Assembly (NCBI GenBank): GCA_037975125.1
Contig: CM075851.1
Span: 120,620,908-120,684,907, forward strand
Length of the DNA stretch: 64,000 bases
Reading direction: 5' to 3'
From: Latrodectus hesperus
Lineage: Eukaryota; Arthropoda; Arachnida; Araneae; Theridiidae
The notes under the pieces were generated by a model that was given only the letters and a program-made list of their open reading frames with translations, was not told where the DNA came from and did no database searches. A program made the position numbers and the translations under genes. Below are positions 11,498-61,931 of the stretch, in pieces; the stretch's first letter is position 1; every line of letters begins with the position of its first letter.

Positions 11498-13049
11498 ACA
11501 CTGCTGAAAAAAAGTAGGACTGTTATATTTTATAGATTATGCTTTAAATTTTAACGCAATTAATATAATTTTTCTTTTTAAATTTATTAAACTAATTTTT
11601 CTTTTATTTTCAAGGAATGAGTTTTATATACCACTAAGGAAATATTATAAAATGGTACTTAAGGATTTTTGGTCTGTGAAAAAAGTAGGACACCTGCAAA
11701 AATATTCTCATTTTGGAATCTGTAACGGTTTAATATGTTGTAAACATTGTTCTTTTAAACTTTCTTTATTTCAAAAGATATATTTTGTCGAAAAAAATCC
11801 TAAATTTCTGTACAGTTAAAATTCCTAGGGAAAACTTTTAAGTGGATTTCAAAAAGGTCAAACTGTAGCCTATAAAGATGTGGGGAAAAGTATAAGAGAA
11901 ATTTCAAAGCACCTACACACCAGTCCAAACGCTGCTTATAACTTCTCGAAAAATCCAAAGAGTCAGAGGAAAGCAAAGATTGGTAGACTTAAAAAATTGA
12001 CTCGACGTAATCAAAGAAAAATATTTAAAGAATTTAAAAAAACGCGTGGAAGCACTGGAAAATCATAAGACCCATCTGGCTTCACACATGTAACCAGAAG
12101 AACACTGTACAACTACATAAAGAGATCGAATACGTTCATATTCAATGAAAGAAAGCACTATCCTAAATAGAATGAAAGACACATTGAGCACCGGCTACAG
12201 CGCGTCACAGAACATGTCTTGGAACTCTAATGGACTTCAGTTATTTTTTCTGGTAAAAAAAGTTCAATTTAGATGGCCCAGATGGTTGTCAATATTATTG
12301 GCATTGTCTGGGTACACAAGAAGAATCTTATTTTATCTGACAGATAGGAGGAGGCAGTTTAATGGTTTGGATATAGTTGGCTACGTTGAAATCATCAATC
12401 TAGTGTTCCTGGATGAAAAACAGAAGCACACAGATTACATTCAAATTTTAAATTTAGAGCTTCTTCCCTATGGTGCTGAGCTAGGTGGAGAAAATTTGAT
12501 ATTTCAGCAATATGGAGCATCAATTCACGCTACCAACTTCTTAAAAATTCGGTTTGAAACAAATAATGTTCTGGGTTTTGCCATAACCTGCTAAAAGTAC
12601 AAACCTCAATATTGTTTAAAATATATGGACAGAAACCGTTCGGCGTGTTTACGTCAGAGGCAAGCAATATGAATCTTTGATCAAACTTCGAGAAGCTTTG
12701 AATTGTGTTTCGGACAATTTTTTGTCATACCAAAATTCAAGACTTACATGATTCAATGGCAACGAGTCTTTGAAGTAGTTAAAGCAAATGACAGAAGAAT
12801 TCCTTATTAACAAATCTTTTACTTTCATTATTTAGAAATGTCCTTCTACTTTTTTCACATAGTATGATGTGAATGAAATTAATTTTTAATTATAATATGC
12901 AAGTAGATTTTTATTTCATGTTACATATATAGTTATCTGATTGTAAATAAGTTTTTAAAAGTGCTGTAATGAAAATATTTTGTAAAAATTCAAAGTTCTT
13001 CTTTTATTTGAAAAAAAAACATCTTCCATCTACTTTTTTCTAGCAGTGT
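11498..13049 (+). mobile_element. Tc1/mariner-type transposon, about 1.55 kb, with IR/DR (double inverted repeat) termini
   Basis: Outer ends: ACACTGCTGAAAAAAAGTAG at the left, and ACACTGCTAGAAAAAAGTAG on the minus strand at 13049. Each has an inner copy: TGTGAAAAAAGTAGGACA at 11675-11692, and TGTGAAAAAAGTAGAAGGAC (minus strand) at 12841-12860. So each terminus carries two directly repeated transposase-binding-like motifs about 180-200 bp apart, the IR/DR layout known from Sleeping Beauty, Minos and relatives. A TA adjoins both outer ends within one base. Confidence 0.87.
11840..12810 (+). pseudogene. Tc1/mariner transposase pseudogene of the IR/DR element
   Basis: The N-terminal part (11880-12068) reads GKSIREISKHLHTSPNAAYN and then a basic stretch (GRLKKLTRRNQRKIF), i.e. 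the DNA-binding HTH region. The C-terminal part (12145-12594 and beyond) contains KKFNLDGPDG (in a shifted frame), VFLDEKQKHTDYIQILN, LLPYGAELGGENLIFQQYGA and later VYVRGKQYESL. The usual second catalytic Asp (FQQDGA) is Tyr here; the first (FSDE) is lost at a frameshift. The final acidic residue (NPIENLW) corresponds to a TAA stop. It is therefore dead at all three catalytic positions, with several frameshifts. Confidence 0.85.
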
Positions 13050-13669
13050 ATTTCCATTCAATGAATCTACTTCATAAATGCAGTTATAATTTATATTCCT
13101 GTTACAATTTTTTCTGGAATATTAATATATACTGAATCTGTAATCCATAATTTTATTTGTTTATTAACTAATTTTTATTAGTTAATTAATTACTCATCTT
13201 GAAATAAGCTCTATTAGATAGAGTGTTTTATTTAAAGAAATCTCAAATTTGATTAAATTTACTCTTGCATTTAACTTTCGATATTTTTTATTTCCGACTT
13301 TATTGGAATAATGATCTATCTCATACGAAGCGGAAAAATGAGTCAGAAAACAAGTAATAAGAGGTCTAGGAAAATAAACCTCATTCTTAATCTCTAGTAA
13401 CTGGAACTGTGATCATAATTCGCAGTCAAAAAAGGCTTAGTTATCTACTTGCGGTTGATAAAGAATGACGCAACATAACGAGAAACGCGGAACATGTGTT
13501 TTTCGCCTCTCAAAAAATATCATGTAACTGCTCGAAAAACATTTATTTTTTTGTTTTTGTCTATGTCGGCTTTTTATTTTTTTTTAATTTAAAAAGAATT
13601 TAGCATTCTTTTTGTTGAAAATATCTTAACTTGCCAGCAAATAATTTTCGTAAAGAAATAACTTCATTT

Positions 13670-13724
13670 GTTAATATAAAAAGTAAATTCAACAACATTT
13701 TGTTGAATTTACTTTTATATTAAC
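13670..13724. repeat. Perfect-stem hairpin, about 25-bp arms, 4-nt loop
   Basis: Left arm GTTAATATAAAAAGTAAATTC... (13670-13695) and right arm 13700-13724 are complementary except for one extra A in the left arm. The loop is CATT. About 70 bp further on, a second perfect 13-bp inverted repeat (ACATAAAATGTTA, 13771-13783 and 13796-13808) occurs. Function unknown; could be a tiny palindromic element. Confidence 0.7.
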
Positions 13725-14519
13725 ATATAAATTTCTTTATTTTCACAACATTACAATTATTAATACTGTAACATAAAATGTTACATAATTACAGTTAACA
13801 TTTTATGTGTGCTTAAATTTTTATAACTGCAAAATAATAAGAAAAGGTATTCCAAATTAAAATATCTCCCCTAATGTTTTCAGTAGAATTTTAATTTATT
13901 CGTTTATTACTTAAACAAAAATTAATTAATTAATTTGTGTACTTTAAAATGTATTTTCTTAAATTACGTACTTAAAATTGGCATCTTTTAATTGAGATTT
14001 TAATAATGAGAAACTACCGGAAAATATTCATTGAGTTATTAAGTCTATTCAATGCTACAATATTTTCAATATTTAACAATCATTCAATAATTTATTATTT
14101 CAACTGGAAAAAACTTCTTAATAGGAAAAATAAACCAAATTATTATTCATTCTGATAAAAAAGAAATGACTAAAAATTTTATTTTATTTTAAATCCAAAA
14201 TATAATATTCTTCGATTAAATTTGAAGCTTTTTATAACATATATACTTTAATATGAAAAACCTAATGAAGAAAACTGATTTATTACGTCTGTAGAGTAAA
14301 AAAATGACATTTTAAAACAAATTTATTACGATTTAAGAAAAAAACTTTTATTAATAGGAGAATTTAAAATGTCATTTAAGGTAATAGTAACAGAATTTAC
14401 TAAAAAATAAAACTTTTTGACACAAAATAAGAACATCAAAAATTTGACTTGAGAGAAGTCTGTGATGGTGTTCTCCCCTTTTTACTATTCCTTTGACAAG
14501 TCTACTGATAAGAGGAGCA

Positions 14520-14572
14520 TGGAAGCGTTGCCATGACAACCATCGTAATCTTTTCGTCTCGCTTCGGTAAGT
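14520..14572 (+). promoter_or_regulatory. Promoter-like patch with X-box and splice donor
   Basis: GTTGCCATGACAAC (14527-14540) matches the RFX/X-box palindrome (GTTNCCATGGNAAC) at all but one of the defined positions. 27 nt downstream lies a strong donor, TTCG|GTAAGTATA (14567-14572). The surrounding 14.45-14.64 kb is GC-richer than its flanks and contains a 90-aa minus-strand open frame of no recognised family. It could be an unannotated first exon, possibly a distal Jupiter leader, or a repeat fragment. Confidence 0.3.
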
Positions 14573-15494
14573 ATAACCTTGGCCCTTTATCGCCATTTGG
14601 CACGCTTCAGAGCTGCGACAGATTAATGTATCTTCCAGATTCACTTTTTACCCTATTTTTAGAATTTGACTCATATGTCCGATTTTTTATTTGTTCATCA
14701 TATAGAAATATTAATATATATAATGTGTAAATTATGTTTAAATTACTGAAAATACTTTTCAAATATGATTAGAAAGTAATTTTAAGAGAAACATAAATTA
14801 TTTGAATCGATGCGTCTCACCTATCAATATTTTTGTGTGTGTTATATAGATATGACATTATGTATGTACAAATAGAAATAAATTCAAATGTAATAAAAAT
14901 ATCTTTTTATTAAAGGATTCTTATGTAATTCTATACTTCTTCTTCTTAGAGTTGGGTTTGTATGTCATTGGGCACCTCTGCTTTTATCAGCATAATTCTA
15001 TACTTAATCTTAAGGAAAACGTACTGAAGGTACTGTGTTTTATTAATTTAATGGGTTATTATTATTAAAAAATGAGTTAAATGAGAATTTAGAAAATTTC
15101 CAGCAAAGTTGATAAAAAAAAGACTCTATTGCTTACAGCCAATAATTGTCAAAAGGTACTTCAAACTTTTTCAATTGGCACATTTATTTTAGTGCTTTCA
15201 AACAGATATTTTATTTAAAAAAATGTCGGTTATATTTCAAAATACTAAATTATTTTAACACATCGCAAGAACTTGCCCATTTATCATCTTTTTACAAATT
15301 TAGAATTAAAACTATCAAAATATTTTTATTTACATAAGATAAATTTCTAAATAAGAGTTGCAGTTTTTGAATACCAATATAAGATATTTTTTGATTTGGA
15401 ATGGCTGGTTATTTTAAGACTGAACTAAATTGAATTAGTGTTATTCGGGATATATGTATATTTTAAATTTATGTTGTTTGTTATTTAAAAGAAT

Positions 15495-15622
15495 TTTTTT
15501 GTGCACAACAGTTTGAAGTTGATCCCAGACATCCAGCCACAATGTGAGACTCGAACTGTTGAGCCAGTAACACGAAGTCCAAACCCCTAATTATTTTGCT
15601 ACCAGATCGGCAGCCGAATGGT
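15495..15622 (-). mobile_element. tRNA-derived SINE fragment (separate family)
   Basis: The minus strand reads GGCTGCCGATCTGGTAGCAA (A-box-like), about 30 bp later GGCTCAACAGTTCGAGTCTC (B box), then CACATTGTGGCTGGATGTC and ATCAACTTCAAACTGTTGTGCAC before an A-rich run. The A/B box arrangement supports a tRNA-derived head. The body differs from the other SINEs in the window. Ends are approximate. Confidence 0.5.
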
Positions 15623-15729
15623 TGGTGAATATGTCATGCATGGTATGATACACTGAGCAGTATATTTGCTCTGTGTATCATAAAAGACATATTCATGACA
15701 TATTCAGACCATGAAAGACATATTCACCA
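15623..15729. repeat. Nested imperfect palindrome
   Basis: The outer arms TGGTGAATATGTCATGCATGG (15623-15643) and 15709-15729 are complementary at 19 of 21 positions. Immediately inside the left arm is a second hairpin, TATGATACACTGAGCA paired with 15667-15682. The GACATATTCA motif occurs three times in the right half. It sits between two SINEs. Confidence 0.65.
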
Positions 15730-15784
15730 CAGTATTTTCATTCCGGTACTCATATCGCTTTACTGTAGACACGTGCTTATCTAC

Positions 15785-16048
15785 TGTTGTTGTTTCTATC
15801 GGTTATGGATTCTATCAGTTAAATGAAAGCAGCCGGGAGGAAACTTCGTGATTTTGAAGAAAGGGCCAAGCAGAAGACCCCCAATACTTGGCCCTTAACC
15901 CCCAGGGGTTTCATTTCACTTGGAGAACATTGTGGTTACTACCTATTTAACGTGCCCTAACCGATTTTATCAAACATGAAGGATCTTCGCTTAAGCCGGG
16001 ATTCGAACTAATGAGAACGTCGCCCTAACTAATCAAACCACTGCGGCC
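15785..16048 (-). mobile_element. tRNA-derived SINE (family A), second copy, reverse orientation
   Basis: Read on the minus strand from about 16048: GGCCGCAGTGGTTTGATTAG (A-box region), TAGTTCGAATCCCGGC (B box), then GGGCACGTTAAATAGG, CACAATGTTCTCC-AGTGAAATGA, GCCAAGTATTGGGGGTC and a tail AAACAACAACAG. These blocks align in order with the 3048-3344 copy. No convincing target duplication was found, so the ends are approximate. Confidence 0.8.
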
Positions 16049-17212
16049 AATGCTTGCTTAATGTAGTCGGTAGACTACTAATGGAAAGGCATTCTAGTGA
16101 CCATTGTAATCACTGTCAGTAGACCTGTAGTTGTCGTCTCATTATTCAGGCTTACTTTTTTTTAACACACCAAATAATTGAATTAAGTTATGTGGTGGCG
16201 TTATACGGTTCTCAGCAAGGAGAAGAGATAACGTATTTTCCGGTCAGTAATAGTGACCTTCGAAATTGGTGATTCCACGTATCGTTTAGTTAGATCTTTC
16301 TGGATTTATCCGTCCATATTCCCCAAACAATCATGGGGTAACTACATGAAGACTAATGTTAAGCGATTTTAATGAGGCTTTACTCAAAATGTATTTGTTG
16401 GAGTATTTCGTTCGTATATGTGGCATAACATGACTATTACATAAAAATCCAACTTTCTGGTGCGTTTTCTTACGGAAAAACCTGCTGTGCAATATGTTTT
16501 TATGTGAAGTGTAATGGCTTTACTTATACCTATTTTGTGTGCGTCTGAACTACCAATCATTTGCACAGCTAAGTATGTGCCATGGACCATATATATTTCG
16601 TATCGGCTCGATTTAATTAGAAAGAATATGCATAAAATTCTTACTTTTTGAATAAAGACATATTTATTATATTCACACAGCAAAATCTGCTGCTAAAATG
16701 AGTTATTTTCTCCACATCACCGTTCTTCGCACCTAAAACTCCTAAAGCAAGCTGTTCTATGCATGTGCAGACTATGAATTCCTGGTCCAACGCTCCCTTC
16801 TATTCCAGTGTCCAGTCCAAATATTCCCCTGCACAAATCTGCTCTCCCAGGTGGGATAAGAGGATAGCCAGTGGCTTACTTGGATTAGCTCTTTTTATTA
16901 TGAGAGGCCTGACGCATACAAAGTAGTCAACTTGGTTTGGCAAAATATGTGGTCATAAATATTAGCGATAAACTTTAATTTTTGGTAACCTTGATATCAC
17001 TTTAACAAACGTAGATTTAAGATTGTTATTCACATTTTCGTGCCTATCTTCTCGTTAAAAATTCACCAAAAATATCAAGAGATACCCGTAAGTAAAATTT
17101 TTACCAACGTTCATTATGTACATTCCTCATGGTGTGGTAAATTTAATTGCAAGCAATGCGTGCATTGCAAAACTCTTAGTATGAAAACTTAATATAATTA
17201 GATATAGATCAA

Positions 17213-17610
17213 GAGCTCCAGTGGCTCAGTAGCTTCACGCCGCTTCCCGTAAACTCAGCAAAGTGAAGCATCATTTGCCGCGGGCAGTGGTTGGAAGGGT
17301 GACCACGGTGTACTCTCCTTCACTGGATTGCTAGAACTCCGTGGGTTGGGGACATGTCCACGTTAATCTGTGACGTCCAAAGTCCTTCCGCTGGTGTGGC
17401 GTGGATGTGGAGAAGAGGGTGCCAGCTCAGGTGTGGCCTCGTCACCTGACTGTAGTTCAAAATTACGAGGCACCTTAATAGAGCAAAGTCGTACTTTCAC
17501 CTACATGGTGCTCTGATCCCAATCGAAAGACGCTCTCTATTGACTTAAATTCGCATAGCCAACGGCATAGCGAGCTTGGCTTGTCCAAGTGTCATAAGTA
17601 CAACAACAAC
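17213..17610 (+). mobile_element. 398-bp SINE with a 5S rRNA-like internal promoter, 13-bp target duplication
   Basis: Perfect flanking repeats AGATATAGATCAA (17200-17212 and 17611-17623) define a GC-rich insertion in AT-rich DNA, ending in CATAAGTACAACAACAAC, a CAA-type SINE tail. TTGGAAGGGTGACC (17291-17304) closely matches the 5S rRNA C box (TTGGATGGGTGACC). Upstream, GTGAAGCATCATTTGCCGCGG sits where 5S has its A box and intermediate element. I see no tRNA-type B box. This suggests a 5S-derived (SINE3-like) head; a head of another origin with a chance C-box match is possible. No coding potential. Confidence 0.75.
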
Positions 17611-17623
17611 AGATATAGATCAA

Positions 17624-20979
<3,356 letters not shown>

Positions 20980-21139
20980 GAAAAAACATATTTTAACTAT
21001 CTTTCTCCCACAAACATTGCGTCTTCAAAATTTGAAGCCATTGTTTGCAAAATAAACTTCATTGGCGTCTTTGGCGATGGATCGTTTCAGAGCATCGTAA
21101 GTGTTACTGTACTGTGGTTGAAGGCAACCGCACAGAAGC

Positions 21140-21413
21140 CGCCATCCAATCACGCTTCGGTCCGGTACCGCGACGGAAGTGACGTCATCCAGATGAATGG
21201 CTGTCCTTTTAAGGGTGAGTCTCATTGTGGCAGAGGCCAGGTGTTGAACTGCTGCTGTTGAAGTTGCACCATAAACTGAGGAACGGTTATTCTCCTCTCT
21301 TCGTGTTTGGGGATATATCTATTTTGTGACTCGGACGTTAACGTTATTGTGTGAGAAGTGACTTATAGTTTTCCTTTCTAACATTCTCCCTCCTCAGTTC
21401 CCAAGAAGAAAAA
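21140..21413 (+). promoter_or_regulatory. Probable Jupiter promoter and 5' leader (CCAAT, ETS, CRE; possible 5' UTR intron)
   Basis: A GC-richer patch in AT-rich surroundings, just upstream of the start exon. Seen: CCAAT at 21146-21150, an ETS-type CGGAAGT at 21174-21180 overlapping a perfect CRE palindrome TGACGTCA at 21180-21187. A strong donor (AAGG|GTGAGT, 21215) and a strong acceptor (branch-like TTCTAAC at 21376-21382, pyrimidine tract, CAG ending 21397) would remove a 183-nt 5' UTR intron. TCAGTT at 21394-21399 could instead be read as an arthropod initiator. Motif identities are from knowledge of CRE, ETS and NF-Y sites; which reading is right cannot be settled here. Confidence 0.55.
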
Positions 21414-57479
<36,066 letters not shown>

Positions 57480-59130
57480 AAGAAATATGACAATCCTGTC
57501 AACTTGGACAATGAAAAAAAAAACCTTCTTTATTTCTTGATTTTTTTCTCTCGTTTCCCACGTCTTCCATTGATTGGATCAGCAAACATAATAAAAGATC
57601 TGGTGGCAACAGTTGAGAAATCGTTTTCGGATTCTATATTGTTAAAATATGATGCCAATTATTACTTCCAACCTGTTAGAAATTATCGTCTGGAATTATT
57701 TTATTGTTAAAATGTATTTCTAATAACAAAGTAATCTTTGAACTTACAAAAAATGTATTCTTATTATGATTTGTATTTTATTTGCTTAAACTATCTTTTA
57801 TAATTTGTCCTTTTACTCAAAAAAAATTGCATATTATTCAGTTTTTTTAGAGCAAATAATGTTATAATTAGAACGCCTTTTAAATTTATTGTTGAAAATT
57901 CAGAACAAATTTTTTAGGTAGAATAATATATGAGAGAAAATATAAAAGAACAAACTATAACTTGCAGAAGCTCAACTTGAATACAGCAAGTTCTTAGTAT
58001 TTTAGAAATTTTCGTATGTAAATCTGTTATTATAAATTAAACGTAGCTAGCGAAAAATATATGGCTTTGCAACTTCAACAATTAAGAAATGAGGAACAAA
58101 TTTTATGGGAACAACTTTCCACAATTTTTGTACGAAACTATTGTACCATTCCATTTTATTTTCTGTGACCTTTTTTAAACAAATATACTTTACAGATAGA
58201 CAAAGAAATAGAATAAATTGTACGAGTCACAATGTTCCAATTAAAACATTGATATTTCATGAGTACCATGATAAATGTGAGAAAAATATTTAGCATGTGT
58301 CAACCGATGATGTTTCTTTCAATTCCAATAGATTTAAAAGAAACCAGCTCATTATATTTGCATTATAAAAAAGAAATAAACCCGTTCTTCCAATAAACAC
58401 TAAAGGGCTGCATTAAATGGCTGGTCCATTAATTAATAGGCCTTTTATTAAAATATTGTTTTTTAAGCTACAAATTAATTACAGCCAAATGTTAAGACTG
58501 ATGATTTCATAATTTCTTTTAAAACTTCAACTTTGTTACGCCACCAGTGTATTTTGTGATATTACGGTATAGCAAACTGTATCCCATCCATTCTTTTCAC
58601 TTAATCACTTTTATAAAGCTAAATAAAAAAACTTTTTTGTGTATTAAATTTTTTGTGCTTCTTTAATATACATTTTTGTTTGAATGCATATGTTAGTGTG
58701 TTTGTTGTATTCATATCGATATACGAATTATGATTTTTGTATCTTTTTTTTATTATCTACTCTTTCTGTTTTTGCTTTTTTGAGCAAATATATTCTGCTG
58801 ATTAGAATATGTTTTTTTTTTACAGCTTGATGTGAAAAGTGCATTTTTCCAGTGATATCTATTACTTAAGGCAATCATATTATTAGCGTAATTTTAGCTT
58901 GAGTGTATTTCGTTTTCCTGTGTTTTATTTGTATTTAGTTCCTAATTCTGACTTATGTATCGATCAGCCTTAGTTATAACGATTCAGAAGGAGTTGCTTC
59001 GTCATATGAATTATTGATGTAGTTTATTTTGGAGTTCCCATGATTTCTCTAAAGGAAATGCTTGTATTAAAACAAAATTATTGTAAGTATTGTTTGTTTG
59101 CAATAAAAATATACTTGTGGGACATTTTTA
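57480..59130 (+). other. Jupiter: Probable Jupiter 3' UTR with candidate poly(A) signals
   Basis: AT-rich non-coding sequence after the stop. AATAAA hexamers occur at 58375, 58392, 58622 and 59102. The last lies in GCAATAAAAATA, followed by a T/GT-rich stretch (TTGTGGGACATTTTTATAATGTAATG), a plausible main cleavage region. Any of the earlier hexamers could serve as alternative ends. Short open frames here (57.5-57.7, 58.1-58.3 kb) look incidental. Confidence 0.4.
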
Positions 59131-59139
59131 TAATGTAAT

Positions 59140-61500
59140 GTAATCAGGCTTCTTTGAATAAATATTTTACAAAAAAAGCTTCTCTTTTTTATTTATATTT
59201 CTGAATGAAATAGATCCTGGATGAATTATTCTTCATTTACAAAAAATGATTGGAATGGTATATTGAAGAAACCAACCATACATATTTATATGTACATGGT
59301 TATATATGTATGTATTTGTACAGAGATGCCCAATTTTACTTAGGAATTTCAAGTATAAACTGTGATAAAACGAATTTTATTTATTTATCAATCTATTCGA
59401 ATTAAATGTGTTATTTTTATAATTTTTCTCAAATATTTTTGGAATAAAAAGTATGAAAAATATTTCTATTCAAATGATAAAAAGTACAAATATGAAACTT
59501 GCTGTATAGTACAATTGTATATGATGCACTTTAGATTAGTTTTCTCTTTTAAAAAATACTACCAAAAGCATAAAATTGATAAGGAAAATAATCGCCAAAT
59601 GAAAAAAAATCTTAATAAAATAAAGCAAATCGTATTAGGAATAGAGAAATCAAATATATTACCCATAAGTCTGTTTTTAGTTTCCGAATTTGGCTTAACA
59701 AAGCCATTTTAGATAATATAATTTTACAAACAAATGGAAGATAGCTTTTTTTAGCAGAAACATATCTTTTTTAAGTTTCGACATAAATTTCATACAAATA
59801 TAATTGCTTTGTGTTTAAAAACACAGAGATTCGTTGGAAAATTCTATTCATAAATACGAAATTGAATCTTAGAAAGTTTTTGTTTCTTTTGAAATCGTAT
59901 GCAAGAATGAAAGAAACAGAGCATTTTATTTATTCACGATTTAATGACAAAATTTGTTAAATGAAATTATGTAAACATTTTTGTTTATTTATTAAAAAAC
60001 AAAGTATTTACTCATAAATAAATATTTTGGAATTTTATTTTAGTATATAAAATTTCTGTTTAATTTTTTTTATCGTTAATAAAGATTTTGAAGGAATCTA
60101 AACTTGCATGCAAACTTATAGGAACCTTTTTTAATGATTATACGTTCTATTTTTTAAAAATAATATAGTAAAATTAAAGATTCTTTATTAGTCCTTATTG
60201 TCTTAGTATTATTTAAAACTATGCGTCTCTCACAGTTTTTTACCTAAAGTAACAAGTAAAGGACTGAAAAAATTTGTATTAAAATTGATTTTATTGGATG
60301 CAAAATTAAATTAAAATTAAAATAATCAGTGATGATAGTATTGAGTCTACTGTACAAATTATGCAAACCAGATCCACATATTTAATGACACTCAAATAAA
60401 CTTTTTTGATTTTCATTCGATTTTTTTTTGGGGGGGGGGAGCTTTCCGTTTATTTTTTGGATACTTATGCTTAAATCATATTCCGAATCAATACCCCAAT
60501 TGGAAATCGAATTGCCAACTGTTAAACTGAAAGCAAAAATTCCAACAACTCAACTAAACTGAACTTTTCTTGGTCCATAACTTGAAAACTGCCCTACTTC
60601 ATCGGTATGTTCCATTAAATTAAAAAATGTATGCTCCATTAAATTAAAGTTTTTAAAAACAATTTTATTACCCAATGGGGATGACCTTGCTTTTCCATTT
60701 GGAATATTTTTAATTTGAATTCCGGTCAGTATTTCATTATCGAGGAATATTAATGGGATTTAAAATTGTACTTTAATATTTTCTAAAATTTGCTTTGCAT
60801 ATACGCCATTTGATTAAAGAAATGAACAAATTGTAATACAATCTTTTTTTTTTCAAAATTAACATTTTTCTAAAAAAAAATTTAATTAAAAAAATGCATG
60901 ACACTCTTTTTTAAAATTTCCAAATAATCACAAAAGATTTTTTTGAAAAAAAAAAATACTGCTTAATAAATTCTCTTTTTCGGAAAACTTCTCTCTGAGG
61001 AGCTCTTAATTTATTCATTTATATTAAAAAACATTTTAATGGTTTATAGTATTCTAGATTTAATGCGAGAAACGTTTTTACTTTACAAAAATAAAGTTAC
61101 ATTATTGAATCCTACTAATAAATCCCTGCATTGGAAATAGCATGTTTGATATCATTAATTTCTCTACAAAATCAAATAACTCACAGTTTGAGCGATGATA
61201 ACAATTTTCTTTTATTCATAGGATTCCGAAACAAATTCAAAAATTTAATGAAATCACACTGCTTCTTCAGTAAGAAAAAATTTAGGACAGTCAATGTAAG
61301 ACAGCTAAATCTCTTATAAAATTTTCCAAATACCTTCCAAAAAGAAATTTGATACTTTAGTATCTCTACAGAGAAGAGACATAATAGATGACGTAAGAAA
61401 AATCAAAACTCATTCATCTGGAATTCTTATTACATGTTTGTAATAAAATAAGAACTAAAAACGTTACTAAGATATTTTTTAAAGTTTAAATAAATTCATA
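59140..61500. other. AT-rich sequence downstream of Jupiter, nothing firm
   Basis: A 116-aa open frame at 59362-59712 (+) is Lys/Ile/Tyr/Phe-rich, as AT-rich random sequence would give, with no recognised motif. A 9-bp G run at 60431 follows a T run. No gene called. Confidence 0.5.
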
Positions 61501-61504
61501 AAGC

Positions 61505-61931
61505 TATCGTGGGTGTGCTCTGGTATGCTGCCCAGAGTTAGGCGGAAGTGGCCGTTGGGCAATCTTCGTAATTTAGAGGCAGGGACTAGGCAAAAGACCT
61601 TCCAAAACTGTCACCTCCAGAGGTATAAATTCTCTTTCAAGATATTTCAATCAGGACCTATAAAGAGCCAGAGACACTCTTAGTGAACACGGTGCATCTC
61701 TGGTTAAGCCGCGATTCGAAGTCACTTCCTTCTGATAGTAAAAACGATGCTCTATCAATCAGGCCACCTCTGCCCGGAAAAGAAATGGTAAAGGACTTAT
61801 AAAGTGCCCAAGACACTCTTAATGAACACGATACATCTCCTGGTTAAGCCGCGATTCGAAGTCACTTCCTTTTGATAGTAAAAACGATGCTCTATCAATC
61901 AGGCCAGCTCTGCTAGACAAAGAAATGGTAC
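61505..61931 (-). mobile_element. tRNA-derived SINE with tandemly duplicated head, reverse orientation
   Basis: Minus strand: GGTGGCCTGATTGATAGAGC (A box), then GACTTCGAATCGCGGCTTAA (B box), then a body including GGTGACAGTTTTGGAAGG and a CTAACTCTGGGCAGCATACC end. The head plus proximal body occurs twice in direct tandem with a 139-bp period (61653-61791 and 61792-61931), only lightly diverged. The duplicated part contains both promoter boxes; the distal body is present once. Confidence 0.78.

Noticed and set aside
14533..14566. Alternative Jupiter coding start (MTTIVIFSSRF) using the donor at 14567
   Set aside because: The exon would end in phase 1, which cannot join exon 2 (needs two preceding bases) in frame.
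59362..59712. 116-aa open frame downstream of Jupiter
   Set aside because: Long for the region but composed of Lys, Ile, Tyr, Phe and Asn as expected from AT-rich sequence; no motif or splice context.
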